From the NCBI RefSeq assembly GCF_000019525.1, contig NC_010506.1, positions 2,418,001 to 2,482,000 of the forward strand: DNA of 64,000 nt, given 5' to 3'. The notes beneath the pieces are model-generated. The model did no database searches, had not been told where the DNA came from, and worked only from the letters and a program-made list of their open reading frames with translations. A program made the translations under genes and the position numbers. Positions within the stretch are counted from its first letter, which is position 1. The number at the start of each line of letters is the position of its first letter. This DNA comes from Shewanella woodyi ATCC 51908 (GTDB taxonomy: Bacteria; Pseudomonadota; Gammaproteobacteria; Enterobacterales; Shewanellaceae). This document shows, piece by piece, positions 19,396 to 29,016 of this stretch.

Positions 19396-20031
19396 ATGAA
19401 CTCTCAGTGTGTCATTATCGGTATCGCGGGTGCATCTGCATCAGGTAAAAGTTTAATTGCAAAGACGATATTCGAGGAGTTGTGCCGCGATCTTGGTACG
19501 GATCAAATTGGCGTTATCGCTGAAGATGCGTATTACAGAGATCAGGGACATCTTTCAATGGAGCAGCGGGTGCTGACCAACTACGATCATCCAAAAGCGT
19601 TAGATCATGAGTTGTTATGCCGTCACCTGCAGGCACTGAAAACTGGTGAGGCGGTAGAGATCCCGACCTATAGCTATAGCGATCACACGCGTATGGCCGA
19701 TACGATTAAGATGACGCCGAAGAAGGTGATCATCTTAGAGGGGATTTTATTGCTGACTGATCCTGGGTTAAGAGGATTGATGGATGCAAGCGTATTTATG
19801 GATACACCATTGGATATCTGTTTTATGCGCCGCTTAGCCCGCGATGTTGCAGAACGTGGACGTACAATGGAGTCTGTGATGGCGCAATACACTGAAACGG
19901 TTCGTCCTATGTTCCTACAGTTTATCGACCCCTCTAAGCAATATGCGGACATTATTGTGCCTCGTGGAGGAAAGAACCGCATCGCTACTGATATCCTTAA
20001 GGCGAGAATTCAACATCTACTCGCAAAATAA
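19396..20031 (+). CDS. udk: Uridine kinase
   Basis: 211 residues, the normal length. Walker A is [14 protein letters not shown] near the N-terminus; the catalytic Asp is in the [13 protein letters not shown] region, followed by [11 protein letters not shown] and the lid region [16 protein letters not shown]. It phosphorylates uridine and cytidine with GTP/ATP in pyrimidine salvage. Cotranscription with apbC is likely. Confidence 0.97.
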   Translation: MNSQCVIIGIAGASASGKSLIAKTIFEELCRDLGTDQIGVIAEDAYYRDQGHLSMEQRVLTNYDHPKALDHELLCRHLQALKTGEAVEIPTYSYSDHTRMADTIKMTPKKVIILEGILLLTDPGLRGLMDASVFMDTPLDICFMRRLARDVAERGRTMESVMAQYTETVRPMFLQFIDPSKQYADIIVPRGGKNRIATDILKARIQHLLAK

Positions 20032-20057
20032 TATTGCTTAATCCATAAGGTGCCGTG

Positions 20058-20093
20058 TTATCTAGCCGTTTAACTTGTTAGGCTGCTAGATAA
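20058..20093. repeat. Inverted repeat between udk and pabC
   Basis: TTATCTAGC at 20058-20066 pairs with GCTAGATAA at 20085-20093 (9 base pairs), and the loop holds an inner GGCT/AGCC pair. There is no T-run, so it is a poor terminator; it may be a folded leader or mRNA-end structure upstream of the pabC operon. Confidence 0.4.
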
Positions 20094-20163
20094 TCGCTTA
20101 TGTTTGCAGTACCTTACCAAGTGGTAACTTCTAAGCAATGATGGATAAGGAGCTAAAGAGTTA

Positions 20164-20979
20164 ATGACACAAGTGTGGGTTAATGGTGTGCTGGCCAAAG
20201 AGATCGACCCGTTAGACAGAGCGATAGCATACGGTGATGGTCTGTTTGCCACAATGCGCATTGCTGCTGGAGAGATACAGTTTCTATCGGCGCACCTTGC
20301 CAGATTAACTCAGGGAGCCAAGCGTTTAGGTTTTACTTGGTTTGCTTCACAAGAGCTTCAAAGTCTGCTTAAGTCATCGGCGTTAACTCAGGTTAACGGC
20401 TGTGTTAAGTTGCTGCTCAGTCGCGGTGTTGGTGGCCGAGGTTACGCCGCGCCAGATGCTTGCGGTATTAATGAGGTACTCTCACTTTATGAGTTGCCGC
20501 AACATTACGCTCATTGGCAAAGCGAGGGCGTATCACTGAGCTTGAGTGAGGTTAAATTAGCAAAGCAGCCAAGGCTTGCTGGAATTAAACACCTTAACCG
20601 CCTAGAGCAGGTGCTGATCAAATCGACGGCGCTACCAAGCTCGTTTGATGACTGGCTAGTGCTCGACAGTGATAGCCAAGTTGTTGAATCATCCATGGCT
20701 AACCTCTTTTTTGTTAAGAATAAAACTGTTTTTACCCCAGCGATTAGCCACTCAGGCGTTGCCGGAGTGATGAGGGAACAATTGATTTTTGCTTTAGTTG
20801 AGTCTGGTTATCATATTGATATTAAGCAGATAAGCTATGCCGATATTAACAAGTTCGATCACTGTTTTATGACCAATAGCCTTTTTGGGCTGGTGGATGT
20901 AAACCGTATTGGTACCATCAACTATTCTAAATATTCACTTTCAGACAGATTGAGAAATACTCTGCAACTTACCCTATGA
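20164..20979 (+). CDS. pabC: Aminodeoxychorismate lyase (4-amino-4-deoxychorismate to p-aminobenzoate)
   Basis: 271 residues, fold-type IV PLP enzyme. Typical features: the N-terminal VNGVLAKEIDPLDRAIAYGDGLFATM, PLP-lysine in AGIKHLNRLEQVL (about residue 142), and SSMANLFFV with VAGVMREQL later. It eliminates pyruvate from aminodeoxychorismate to give p-aminobenzoate for folate. It overlaps mltG by an ATGA junction. pabC-mltG-tmk-holB is a conserved operon order in gammaproteobacteria. Confidence 0.95.
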   Translation: MTQVWVNGVLAKEIDPLDRAIAYGDGLFATMRIAAGEIQFLSAHLARLTQGAKRLGFTWFASQELQSLLKSSALTQVNGCVKLLLSRGVGGRGYAAPDACGINEVLSLYELPQHYAHWQSEGVSLSLSEVKLAKQPRLAGIKHLNRLEQVLIKSTALPSSFDDWLVLDSDSQVVESSMANLFFVKNKTVFTPAISHSGVAGVMREQLIFALVESGYHIDIKQISYADINKFDHCFMTNSLFGLVDVNRIGTINYSKYSLSDRLRNTLQLTL

Positions 20980-21983
20980 AAAAATTTATTATCGCCTTTA
21001 CCGCAGCCATCTTTACTCTGTTAACGTTAGCTGGTGGTGTTAGTTTATGGACCTACAATACTGTTGTAGATTTTAGTCAGTCGACACTTAAGCTTGAACA
21101 AGCACAAGATATTGAATTAAAAAGGGGAACCTCTTTTTATCAATTGGTGAGCTTATTAGAGCAAAGGGCGTTAATCAGTGATGGTTGGAAACTGAAGATT
21201 TTGGTTAAGCTTCATCCTGAACTGGCTAAGATCCGAACCGGTCTCTATGAAATCAAACCTGGAGAAACTGTGTCGGGTTTGCTGGAAAAACTCAATCAAG
21301 GTAAAGAGAAGGTATTTGCAGTTACTCTAGTTGAGGGGCAAAGTATTAAAGAGTGGACTGCCATTTTAAATACCTTGCCGCACACTGAAACCACCGAAGA
21401 TGTGTTTAATCTTGTGCTCAGTGAGCAAGGTGATGATTCAGCTCTGCCCGAAGGAAAGTTTTACCCAGATACCTATCATTATCGCGCTGGGGACAATATT
21501 AAATTATTAGTCACTCAAAGTTATAACAAGATGCAGCAGGAGCTAGAAGCTGCTTGGGCTGGCCGCGCTGATAATCTGCCACTGAAGTCTCCCTATGAAC
21601 TGCTTATCATGGCATCAATTATTGAAAAAGAGACGGGTAAAGCCAGCGAACGCCCTTGGATCTCGGCGGTATTTATTAATCGCCTCAATAAAGGGATGCG
21701 CCTGCAAACCGATCCAACTGTTATTTATGGTATGGGGGAGTCATATAAAGGGGACATTACCCGTAAAGCGCTGAGAGAGATGACGCCATTTAATACATAC
21801 AGAATTAATGGGTTAACACCGACTCCAATTGCAGCGCCAAGTGGTGCAGCCCTGTTAGCTGCGGCGCATCCTGCAGAGGTCAACTACCTTTATTTTGTCT
21901 CAAAAAATGATGGTAGCCATATATTTTCAAGAACATTAGTCGAGCACAATCGTGCCGTAAACAAATATCAGAGAAACAGATGA
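20976..21983 (+). CDS. mltG: Endolytic murein transglycosylase MltG (YceG)
   Basis: 335 residues. One N-terminal membrane helix (residues 3-25), a LysM-like subdomain, then the YceG catalytic region with the conserved [15 protein letters not shown] (catalytic Glu in that motif), [21 protein letters not shown] and YNT-like TPTPIAAPS. It cleaves nascent glycan strands and may mark the end of peptidoglycan synthesis. Overlaps pabC and tmk by four bases each. Confidence 0.95.
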   Translation: MKKFIIAFTAAIFTLLTLAGGVSLWTYNTVVDFSQSTLKLEQAQDIELKRGTSFYQLVSLLEQRALISDGWKLKILVKLHPELAKIRTGLYEIKPGETVSGLLEKLNQGKEKVFAVTLVEGQSIKEWTAILNTLPHTETTEDVFNLVLSEQGDDSALPEGKFYPDTYHYRAGDNIKLLVTQSYNKMQQELEAAWAGRADNLPLKSPYELLIMASIIEKETGKASERPWISAVFINRLNKGMRLQTDPTVIYGMGESYKGDITRKALREMTPFNTYRINGLTPTPIAAPSGAALLAAAHPAEVNYLYFVSKNDGSHIFSRTLVEHNRAVNKYQRNR

Positions 21984-22612
21984 GTAAGCAATTGAACAGC
22001 AAATTTATTGTCATTGAGGGCTTAGAGGGCGCGGGTAAGTCCAGTGCTATCTCATTGGTTCGTGATTTTATCGAAAAGCACACAGGTGCAGTGCCTGTCT
22101 GTACCCGTGAGCCAGGCGGAACACCGCTGGCTGAGCGTATTCGCGATCTGGTGAAAATTGCCGATGAGACAGATCCCTTATGTGATGAAGCAGAGTGCCT
22201 GTTATTTTATGCCGCTAGGGCCCAGTTGGTTGCCAATGTGATTAAGCCTGCCCTTAGGCGCGGTGAGTGGGTGTTAGGCGACAGGCATAATTTGTCCTCT
22301 TTGGCCTATCAAGGGGGAGGTAGGGGCCTGAGCACTTTAGTTGAGTCTGTGAGTCGTGCGACGTTAGGTGATTTTAAACCTGATCTGACCATCTACCTTG
22401 ATATTGAGCCTAAACTGGGTCTGACTCGTGCGGCTAACCGTGGAGAGCTCGATAGAATTGAAGTTGAAGAGATAGCCTTTTTTGAGCGTGCGAGACACAC
22501 TTTTCTCTCCTACGCTCAGCAAGATGACTCAATTCAAGTGATTGATGCTGGTCAAACCATGGCTGAAGTTCATAAAGATATTGTGGCCTTGTTACAGGCG
22601 CAGGATTGGTAA
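21980..22612 (+). CDS. tmk: Thymidylate kinase
   Basis: 210 residues. P-loop [17 protein letters not shown], the DRX motif in [18 protein letters not shown], and [10 protein letters not shown] are all canonical. It phosphorylates dTMP to dTDP. It starts inside the last codons of mltG (ATGA) and ends one base before the holB ATG. Confidence 0.97.
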   Translation: MSKQLNSKFIVIEGLEGAGKSSAISLVRDFIEKHTGAVPVCTREPGGTPLAERIRDLVKIADETDPLCDEAECLLFYAARAQLVANVIKPALRRGEWVLGDRHNLSSLAYQGGGRGLSTLVESVSRATLGDFKPDLTIYLDIEPKLGLTRAANRGELDRIEVEEIAFFERARHTFLSYAQQDDSIQVIDAGQTMAEVHKDIVALLQAQDW

Positions 22613-22613
22613 T

Positions 22614-23525
22614 ATGCAGGATATTCCTTGGCTGAAACCTGTGATCGCAGATTTTAGTGAGCAACTTAAGCAACAACATGTTGGGCATGCCTATCTGTTA
22701 GGGGTTCATCAAGGTTATGGCGGGGAGCAACTGACGCTAGACTTTGCGAAAGCGGCACTTTGTCACAGTGTCACTGACCAAGGGGCTTGCGGCTTTTGTA
22801 AAGGATGTCAGTTAGTCGAAGCGAATAACCACCCAGATCTCTATCATTTAGTGGCGGATGGAAACCAGATAAAGGTCGACCAAGTCAGAGCGCTTTGTCA
22901 GAAACTGACATCGACCTCTCAGCAGGGCGGAAGGAGGGTTGCAGTGCTCTCTCAATGTGAAAAGCTCAATCTTGCTGCTGCCAATGCCTTACTGAAAACC
23001 CTAGAGGAGCCGGGGAAAGATACTTTACTGCTTTTGCAGTCGGATACTCCATCACGTTTAATGGCAACCATCAGTAGTCGCTGTCAGCGGGTTCACTTTC
23101 ACTCTCCGAATATTGATGAGGTTAAAGCTTGGCTATCCCAGGATAGAGAGCTTAGTTCTGATGTGACCTGGTGTTTACCTGTCATGGGAGGGCCACTGGA
23201 GCTGGCCAGTGCGTTACAAGATCAACGCTATGAACAGTTACTTCAGTTACGAAAAGACTGGGCGCAAAGTTTGTCCTCTGGTCACCTGTGTGCTAATTTA
23301 ATTAATATCAATGAAAAGCAAGTTTCTGATGCAATTAAAGTTTTATATTTAATTTTAAGGCAGAAACTGGTAAAGCAGACCCAATTAGACGCCTTGTTAA
23401 GAGTACAAGTTTCAGAGCTGGCGGCTAAGGTAATGGACACTTATCATAGGTTAAGTGTTATGCCGAACGTGAATTATTTGGCGCTTTTTCAAGGGTTTAT
23501 CTTAGAATATAGAAAGTTGACTTAA
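22614..23525 (+). CDS. holB: DNA polymerase III subunit delta prime
   Basis: 303 residues from the ATG at 22614, directly after the tmk stop; a longer frame reading back into tmk is an artefact. AAA+ clamp-loader delta' features: HAYLLGVHQGYGGEQL (degenerate P-loop), the zinc-binding Cys cluster CGFCKGC with an earlier Cys, and the SRC motif in ATISSRCQRV. It opens the beta clamp together with delta and gamma/tau. Confidence 0.95.
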   Translation: MQDIPWLKPVIADFSEQLKQQHVGHAYLLGVHQGYGGEQLTLDFAKAALCHSVTDQGACGFCKGCQLVEANNHPDLYHLVADGNQIKVDQVRALCQKLTSTSQQGGRRVAVLSQCEKLNLAAANALLKTLEEPGKDTLLLLQSDTPSRLMATISSRCQRVHFHSPNIDEVKAWLSQDRELSSDVTWCLPVMGGPLELASALQDQRYEQLLQLRKDWAQSLSSGHLCANLININEKQVSDAIKVLYLILRQKLVKQTQLDALLRVQVSELAAKVMDTYHRLSVMPNVNYLALFQGFILEYRKLT

Positions 23526-23538
23526 AGATAACCGATTT

Positions 23539-23865
23539 ATGACAGATCTCGTTGTTAATTTTGACACGCTACATCATCTATACCGTGCTTATATGCCTTT
23601 TATTCAACCTGTTGGGCTATTTGTGTCGACGAGTGAGAGTCATTATTTAGGTCAAGAGTTAACTATCGCCTATCAACTGCCAGGTTCGACCACAAAATTA
23701 GAGTTTAAAGGCTCTGTAGTCTGGATAAATCCCTTAGGTGCCTCGGGTGGACGTCCGGCTGGAATAGGAGTGAAGATAATAACTGAGCCTGAAACCCACA
23801 AACACCACATTGAGAATCTATTGTCACGGGAGCTAGCTTCTGGGGATCAAACCTGTACCATGTAG
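23539..23865 (+). CDS. PilZ domain protein, type IV pilus type
   Basis: 108 residues, entirely a PilZ domain, in the position after holB where the type IV pilus PilZ protein is found in Pseudomonas and Shewanella. The body resembles that protein (GLFVSTSESHYLGQELTIAY, VVWINPLGASGGRPAGIGV). Classical c-di-GMP residues (RxxxR) are not seen at the start, again as in the pilus-type PilZ. It is expected to work in type IV pilus biogenesis; this is inference from family and position. Confidence 0.88.
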   Translation: MTDLVVNFDTLHHLYRAYMPFIQPVGLFVSTSESHYLGQELTIAYQLPGSTTKLEFKGSVVWINPLGASGGRPAGIGVKIITEPETHKHHIENLLSRELASGDQTCTM

Positions 23866-23943
23866 CCTCTTTATTTGACCTCTCTTAGCTAGACTTGTAT
23901 TCTTCACCTCCTTTTATTTTCTTCACTTTTGCTGGATAACTAC

Positions 23944-24732
23944 GTGCTCATCGATTCCCACTGTCACCTTGACCGCTTAAAAGCGGCCCCCGATCAACAA
24001 AGTCTTAGAGATATTTTGGCTCAAGCTAAGAGCCGAGGTGTTGATTATTTTCTCTGTGTTAATGTACGCCAACAAGGTTTTGCTTCAATGCGGGATAAGA
24101 TGGCCGAGTTTGATCAGGTCTTTTTGTCCGCCGGTGTCCATCCACTTGACGTGCAAGAGGGGCTAAACAGAGTGGAGCTCAATGAGTTTGTCAAAGATCC
24201 TAAAGTAGTGGCCATAGGTGAAACAGGGTTAGATTACTTTTATGCTAATGAGACTAAAGCCCTGCAGCAAAGCTGCTTCGAAGAGCAGATTGCGTTAGCG
24301 GTTGAGGTGAACAAACCGTTAATCATTCACACCCGTGATGCCCGTGAAGATACCATCAACTTTTTAAAAAATGGCCACGCCGATAAGGTAGGTGGCGTAC
24401 TGCACTGCTTCACTGAAAGCTGGGAGATGGCAAAAGCCGCTATCGATTTAGGTTTCTATATCTCAGTATCAGGCATTGCAACCTTTAAAAATGCCGGTGA
24501 GTTACGAACTGTTATGCGCAAAGTGCCCAAGGATAGGCTGCTTGTGGAGACAGATTCTCCCTATTTAGCCCCTGTGCCTCACAGAGGAAAAGAGAATCAG
24601 CCTGCTTATGTAAGGGATGTCGCTGAGTTTATTGCCGAGCTAAGGGGAGAGAGTTATGAGGAGTTGGCCGAATATACGACCAATAACTTCTTTAATCTAT
24701 TTTCCGATGCAGCGAAATTGGTTGGGCGTTAA
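23944..24732 (+). CDS. TatD family metal-dependent hydrolase
   Basis: 262 residues from a GTG at 23944, so the protein begins MLIDSHCHLDRL as usual for the YcfH group; a TTG at 23929 would add five residues and is the alternative. Metal ligands: the HxH of DSHCHLD, a Glu in VVAIGETGLDYFY, His in PLIIHTRDA, His in GVLHCFTE, and Asp in LLVETDSPYLAP. The family has 3'-5' DNase or D-aminoacyl-tRNA-deacylase-like hydrolase activity. Last gene of the pabC-tatD run. Confidence 0.92.
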   Translation: MLIDSHCHLDRLKAAPDQQSLRDILAQAKSRGVDYFLCVNVRQQGFASMRDKMAEFDQVFLSAGVHPLDVQEGLNRVELNEFVKDPKVVAIGETGLDYFYANETKALQQSCFEEQIALAVEVNKPLIIHTRDAREDTINFLKNGHADKVGGVLHCFTESWEMAKAAIDLGFYISVSGIATFKNAGELRTVMRKVPKDRLLVETDSPYLAPVPHRGKENQPAYVRDVAEFIAELRGESYEELAEYTTNNFFNLFSDAAKLVGR

Positions 24733-24747
24733 AGCTTTTATGTAGAT

Positions 24748-24840
24748 AAAAAAAGACCCAAAACTATTCCGATTGTTTTGGGTCCAGGGGAATGGCTCTG
24801 TTTAAAGAGCCGTGCGCTACTGGTGAGAATTACTCTCTGG
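24748..24840 (-). ncRNA. sdsR: SdsR (RyeB) small RNA
   Basis: Read on the minus strand, this region holds the conserved core TAGCGCACGGCTCT, a hairpin closed by AGAGCC, then ATTCCCCTGGACC, and a terminator hairpin (GACCCAAAAC/GTTTTGGGTC, 10 base pairs) with a run of seven T. This order of elements matches what I recall of the sigma-S-dependent RNA SdsR/RyeB of enterobacteria, and the location beside rsmF (yebU) also matches. About 93 nucleotides are predicted from the sigma-S-like promoter to the T-run. In enterobacteria SdsR acts with Hfq on mRNAs such as mutS and porins; targets here are unknown. The 5' end is approximate. Confidence 0.85.
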
Positions 24841-24845
24841 CTAAT

Positions 24846-24852
24846 AGTGTAG
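24846..24852 (-). promoter_or_regulatory. Sigma-S-like extended -10 element of SdsR
   Basis: CTACACT on the minus strand fits the stationary-phase sigma consensus CTATACT with one change, 5-7 bases before the predicted sRNA start. No good -35 is needed for this sigma factor. Confidence 0.6.
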
Positions 24853-24927
24853 TTGACCTAAGTCGCTTACACCGTATATTCCGAACGTTTATTGCACAAT
24901 ATCGTAACAAAATGTTTCTTGGTTGAT

Positions 24928-26364
24928 TCAAAGCTCGGTTTTTGCTTTAGCACTGATCACTTTGTCCCGTACTAGTTCTCTAGGTAAGTTGTTTTTAAGT
25001 CGTTTCCCTAGGTGCTTTGCTACGCCAAGTGCACAATGATGATAGGTTAAAATCACCTCTCCTTGAGGTTTTCCGCCATCTTGCAACGGAATATCCCGTC
25101 CCATCAAATACTCTATTGCTTGTGATTCATTGAGTTCAATGGCGTTGTGTTTATCCGATAGTGCCATAATTGCTTCATGACGAACCTTAAACCCTTTTTT
25201 CAGCCCGTCAGCTAACTTAAGCCCAATACGCTGAAAGCGCATTTTTCCGATAAAATCGGCCATTTTTGCTGGGAATAACCAGTATTCAAGATCCCGCTCC
25301 ATGATTAAGCCATCTTTAGGTAAGCTGATGCCAAAAGTGTGCTTAAAATAGTGGCTAAGCTCATCTTTTGTTTTGTTATTGGCAGCTGTAAATGGGAAGT
25401 TTCTCTGTGCTTTTGGCAGAGGCTTCTGACGCTCGACATCGGCTACTTTACGGACCTTAGCGATGAAGAAACCTTCACTATCGTATATTTGTGGCCAAAC
25501 GTGCAGGAATCCCTCTGAAGTACAAGACTTGTCTGCATCGGGAAATAGCTCGCTCAATGACTGAAACTCGACAGCCTGAGGAAAACAAGACATTAAGTGT
25601 TCACAGACCTCTTGGTTCTCACTCCGGCTAAGGGCACAGGTTGAATAGACTAAGCTTCCGCCAGTTTTAAGGGCGAGAAATGCTGATTCAATTAGCGCCT
25701 TTTGTGTTTCAATAATCGAGGCATTTTCTTCTAGACTCCAGTTGCGCAGTGCTAACGGATCTTTTCGTATCGTTCCCTCTCCGCTACATGGGGCGTCGAG
25801 TAAGATGGCATCAAACTGATGATAAAGATATTCACCAAATACGCGAGCATCGAAATGAGTTAAGGCTGTGTTGTAGACGCCCATGCGTTGTACATTGGCG
25901 TGAAGTACTTTGACCCGGCTAGAGGAGTATTCGTTGGCAACTAACAGACCCTTGTTATCCATTAAGCTGGCCATCTGAGTGGTTTTCGAACCTGGTGCTG
26001 AGGCCATGTCAAGAATGGTGTATTCAGATGAGTTATCCAAACCGTCAAACAGTGCAGTAGGGGGCAGCATGGAGCTGGCTTCTTGAATGTAAAAAAGTCC
26101 CTGAATATGTTCTATGGTATTGCCAAGCTGTATCTCATTATCTAACGCCACCCAAAAACCATCACTGCACCAAGGGATCGGATCGAGAGTCCAACCTTTA
26201 GCTGCCATCAGTGTGACAAACTCGTCTGATGAGATCTTTAACGTATTAATACGAATAGAGGGCCGAAGGGGCTTACTACTGTAGCTGATAAAATCATCCA
26301 TAGTGAGATGAGCTGGCATATCTTTAGCGATGCTATTGATAAAATCTTGATTTAATTGAACCAT
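24928..26364 (-). CDS. rsmF: 16S rRNA (cytosine(1407)-C(5))-methyltransferase RsmF
   Basis: 478 residues from the ATG at 26364 (MVQLNQDFI); a TTG 8 codons upstream is the alternative. Rossmann methyltransferase core with DMASAPGSKTTQMA, DAPCSGEGTIRKD (catalytic loop) and the second catalytic Cys in YSTCALSRSENQ; a C-terminal PUA-like region follows. It methylates C1407 of 16S rRNA. It lies beside the sdsR RNA, as yebU does in E. coli. The C-terminus runs to the conserved short basic tail. Confidence 0.94.
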   Translation of the reverse strand: MVQLNQDFINSIAKDMPAHLTMDDFISYSSKPLRPSIRINTLKISSDEFVTLMAAKGWTLDPIPWCSDGFWVALDNEIQLGNTIEHIQGLFYIQEASSMLPPTALFDGLDNSSEYTILDMASAPGSKTTQMASLMDNKGLLVANEYSSSRVKVLHANVQRMGVYNTALTHFDARVFGEYLYHQFDAILLDAPCSGEGTIRKDPLALRNWSLEENASIIETQKALIESAFLALKTGGSLVYSTCALSRSENQEVCEHLMSCFPQAVEFQSLSELFPDADKSCTSEGFLHVWPQIYDSEGFFIAKVRKVADVERQKPLPKAQRNFPFTAANNKTKDELSHYFKHTFGISLPKDGLIMERDLEYWLFPAKMADFIGKMRFQRIGLKLADGLKKGFKVRHEAIMALSDKHNAIELNESQAIEYLMGRDIPLQDGGKPQGEVILTYHHCALGVAKHLGKRLKNNLPRELVRDKVISAKAKTEL

Positions 26365-26523
26365 AGGAGAGAAACTGTTACCGAGCAACGTGTTATTTTG
26401 CGCGATTATAGCATAGCATGGCTTAGTAAGCGTAAGAGGAGAGCAGTAACATCTGCCTGTTTGGGAGTAGGCGCATATCGCCTCTACTCAGTGATGATTA
26501 ATGAGTGAGATTAAGGGGATCTT

Positions 26524-27750
26524 GTGTTAAATCGGGTGTGGTTGTTTTTCTTTGTAACGGCGATGATTGCCATCTTTATTCAACTTTTTAATGGCAATAT
26601 TGAGGTGCTATCAAGCTCAGTAAACGCCCTCTTTGACAGCTCAAAGCTTGCTGCTGAAATCGCATTAGGATTAATTGGTGTGCTTTCTTTGTGGATGGGC
26701 CTGATGAGGGTGGGAGAGAAAGCGGGCGTGGTCGGTTTCTTTGCTAGCTTGTTTGAGCCATTACTCTCCCGTTTAATGCCTGAAGTGCCCAGAGGACATC
26801 CAGCTTACGGCAGTGTGACCATGAATCTAACTGCTAATATTTTGGGTTTGGATAATGCCGCGACACCTCTTGGGTTAAAAGCGATGCAAGATCTGCAGAG
26901 TTTAAACCCTGAAAAATCAGTGGCCACCAATGCGCAGATCCTGTTTTTAGTGCTTAATACCTCATCCGTCACACTGGTGCCTGTGACCGTGTTTTTGTAC
27001 CGTGCCCAACAAGGCGCCGCAGCACCTGCAGATATCTTTCTACCTATCTTGTTAGCAACAACTGCATCGACCTTAGCGGGTGTCATCATTGTATCGCTGT
27101 TTCAGCGAATATCACTATTCAATGCAGTGGTGATGGGGTATGGCGCAGTGATATTTGGCTCTATTATGGCATTAGTGTTTTATCTGGGCACCTTGACGAC
27201 GACGGCTATAGGAACCTTGTCGACAGCGATGGGTAATGGGATATTACTGCTGCTGGTGTTTAGTTTTATACTGGTGGCCGGATTACGTAAAGTCGCTGTG
27301 TATGATGAATTTATTACGGGGGCGAAAGAGGGGTTTGCTCAGTCAATAAAGCTAATCCCATATCTGCTTGCTATGTTGCTGGCCATTGCGTTATTGCGCG
27401 CCTCAAGTGCGTTAGATTATCTGCTAAATCTGATCTCTGTGCTAGTTTCTGTTGTCGGTGGCGATACGCGTTTTGTTGATGCGTTGCCAACGGCCATCAT
27501 GAAACCTTTTAGTGGTTCAGGAGCCAGAGCCATGATGTTAGAGACCATGGAGCACCATGGTGTCGATTCATTTGCTGGACGTTTAGCCGCAGTATTCCAA
27601 GGAAGTACTGAAACCACTTTTTACGTCTTAGCTGTCTATTTTGGCGCGGTGGGGATTAAAAATGGACGACATGCGTTAGCCTGTGGTTTAACAGCAGATT
27701 TTGCTGGAATAGTCGCAGCCATTTGTGTCTGTTATTACTTTTATGGGTAG
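26524..27750 (+). CDS. Nucleoside-recognition (SpmA/SpmB) fusion membrane protein
   Basis: 408 residues from a GTG start with an AGGGG ribosome site. About ten membrane helices. Two nucleoside-recognition (Gate) domains are joined in one chain: the first half resembles SpmA (TMNLTANILGLDNAATPLGLKAM), the second SpmB (MKPFSGSGARAMMLETME, GSTETTFYVLAVYFGAVG). In Bacillus the halves are separate spore-maturation proteins; in non-sporing gammaproteobacteria the fusion is known, with a transport role suspected but not proven. Confidence 0.87.
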   Translation: MLNRVWLFFFVTAMIAIFIQLFNGNIEVLSSSVNALFDSSKLAAEIALGLIGVLSLWMGLMRVGEKAGVVGFFASLFEPLLSRLMPEVPRGHPAYGSVTMNLTANILGLDNAATPLGLKAMQDLQSLNPEKSVATNAQILFLVLNTSSVTLVPVTVFLYRAQQGAAAPADIFLPILLATTASTLAGVIIVSLFQRISLFNAVVMGYGAVIFGSIMALVFYLGTLTTTAIGTLSTAMGNGILLLLVFSFILVAGLRKVAVYDEFITGAKEGFAQSIKLIPYLLAMLLAIALLRASSALDYLLNLISVLVSVVGGDTRFVDALPTAIMKPFSGSGARAMMLETMEHHGVDSFAGRLAAVFQGSTETTFYVLAVYFGAVGIKNGRHALACGLTADFAGIVAAICVCYYFYG

Positions 27751-27770
27751 CGAGTTAGTACAATACACAT

Positions 27771-27799
27771 AAAAAAGCTGACAAGAAGTCAGCTTTTTT
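27771..27799. terminator. Bidirectional terminator between the SpmAB fusion and the OMP gene
   Basis: AAAAAAGCTGAC-AAGAA-GTCAGCTTTTTT, 12-base stem, 5-base loop, with T-runs on both strands, between convergent genes ending at 27750 and 27818. Confidence 0.92.
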
Positions 27800-27817
27800 A
27801 TGCTAAGTATTAATGTG

Positions 27818-28711
27818 TTAGAAGTGATAGCTCACGGAAAGCATGGGGCCGATAAAACTGTAATGTAGGTTATAGTTGGCGACATGTAGATCAGATTGAG
27901 TGGCTTTATGCACATAATCGACATCGACCTCATAGTAGTTAAACGCTGCTGTCATGTGCCAATTTTCGGTTATCTCAGCTTCAACTCCAGCTCGAATATC
28001 AACTAAGTTTCCTTTAAGGTCATCAAGCTTGATATAAAAGTATTGCGCATGGGCGGTAAATCTAAAGCCTGGCATAAATTCGTAATCGCCATAAACACCG
28101 ATATCAGGAAGGGGGGCCGTGACGCTTTCTTCAACCATTTGATTGGTAGGTGTAGCTCCACAAGTATCTAAGCTACCGCCATCGATACATGCACCTATAT
28201 TTCCTTCAAACCCAGTTTCAATAAACATGGCATGGAGCCCGAGGGATAGCCCTAAATTGTAATTATTTCCCTGCAAAAAATTATAGCCATAACCGATGCG
28301 AGCTATATCAATATTAAGGGTGGTTTTAATCTTTGCCCCTAGTTGAATATCGTAGATCTGATCGTCGAGGTTTACCTGAAAAGGCGTCGTTATCTGCTGT
28401 ACATCGGCATTGCGATGTAGCTGTTTCCAGTCGATATATAGGCTGTGTTTATCGTTAAAGTGATAAAAAACTTCGAAAAAAGGTAAAAACTGTGACTCTT
28501 CGAGCTTAAGATCTTGTTCGAAATCAATTTCAAAATCATTACCAAGAATAGGATTAGTAACATCCATGCTGGAATTTGAGTTCGAATAAAACCCTCCTAT
28601 TCTAATGACGCTTTTACTGTCATCCTCAGGAAGTGAGCTCATTGGCTCTTGGGCCCAGCAAGGCGATGCTATTAATAGACCTAATACGGAAATGCCTATC
28701 TTTCCAAGCAT
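27818..28711 (-). CDS. Outer-membrane beta-barrel protein of unknown function
   Basis: 297 residues. A cleavable signal peptide is seen (about 20 residues, ending PCWA-QE). The mature part has alternating hydrophobic and polar strands and ends in an aromatic residue (LSVSYHF), typical of outer-membrane barrels. Two internal Cys (IGACIDGGSLDTCG) could form a disulfide in an external loop. I do not recognise a named family; it resembles the broad group of small OmpW/OmpA-barrel-like proteins. Single gene. Confidence 0.8.
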   Translation of the reverse strand: MLGKIGISVLGLLIASPCWAQEPMSSLPEDDSKSVIRIGGFYSNSNSSMDVTNPILGNDFEIDFEQDLKLEESQFLPFFEVFYHFNDKHSLYIDWKQLHRNADVQQITTPFQVNLDDQIYDIQLGAKIKTTLNIDIARIGYGYNFLQGNNYNLGLSLGLHAMFIETGFEGNIGACIDGGSLDTCGATPTNQMVEESVTAPLPDIGVYGDYEFMPGFRFTAHAQYFYIKLDDLKGNLVDIRAGVEAEITENWHMTAAFNYYEVDVDYVHKATQSDLHVANYNLHYSFIGPMLSVSYHF

Positions 28712-29016
28712 AAAGGCGACTCCATTAATTGTTATTATAATTATATTTTTCTAAGTTATTGATTTTATTGGTTTGACCGTAAAATCTAGTACTATAGTAT
28801 CAGAATGAATCTATTTGTGAATGATTTGTATCAAGAAATGTTAGAATAAGTTGAATGAATCATACTGTTTTTTCGAAAGGTATCACCTTCAGCTTGAAGG
28901 CGAGTGTTTTCAAGGTCTGTGAGACTGCTCAATTACTGAGGAGCAGATTCTCCCCATCAGTAACTGACATGAATTATGTTTATTTTTTGTTAATTCCAAC
29001 TTTTATCGGTAAAGAG
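28712..29016. other. Intergenic region between the OMP gene and dgkA
   Basis: About 305 AT-rich bases upstream of the OMP gene (minus) and downstream of dgkA (minus). It should hold the OMP promoter. A weak hairpin CTGCTC/GAGCAG (28925-28946) without a T-run is present. No reading frame or known RNA is seen. Confidence 0.6.

Noticed and set aside
22542..22613. Extension of holB into tmk
   Set aside because: It would overlap tmk by 71 bases in another frame; the ATG at 22614 lies directly after the tmk stop.
24853..24880. TTGACC-16-TATATT, a sigma-70-like promoter on the plus strand
   Set aside because: It points into the convergent rsmF gene with no downstream plus-strand gene; it overlaps the region upstream of sdsR and is probably chance in AT-rich DNA.
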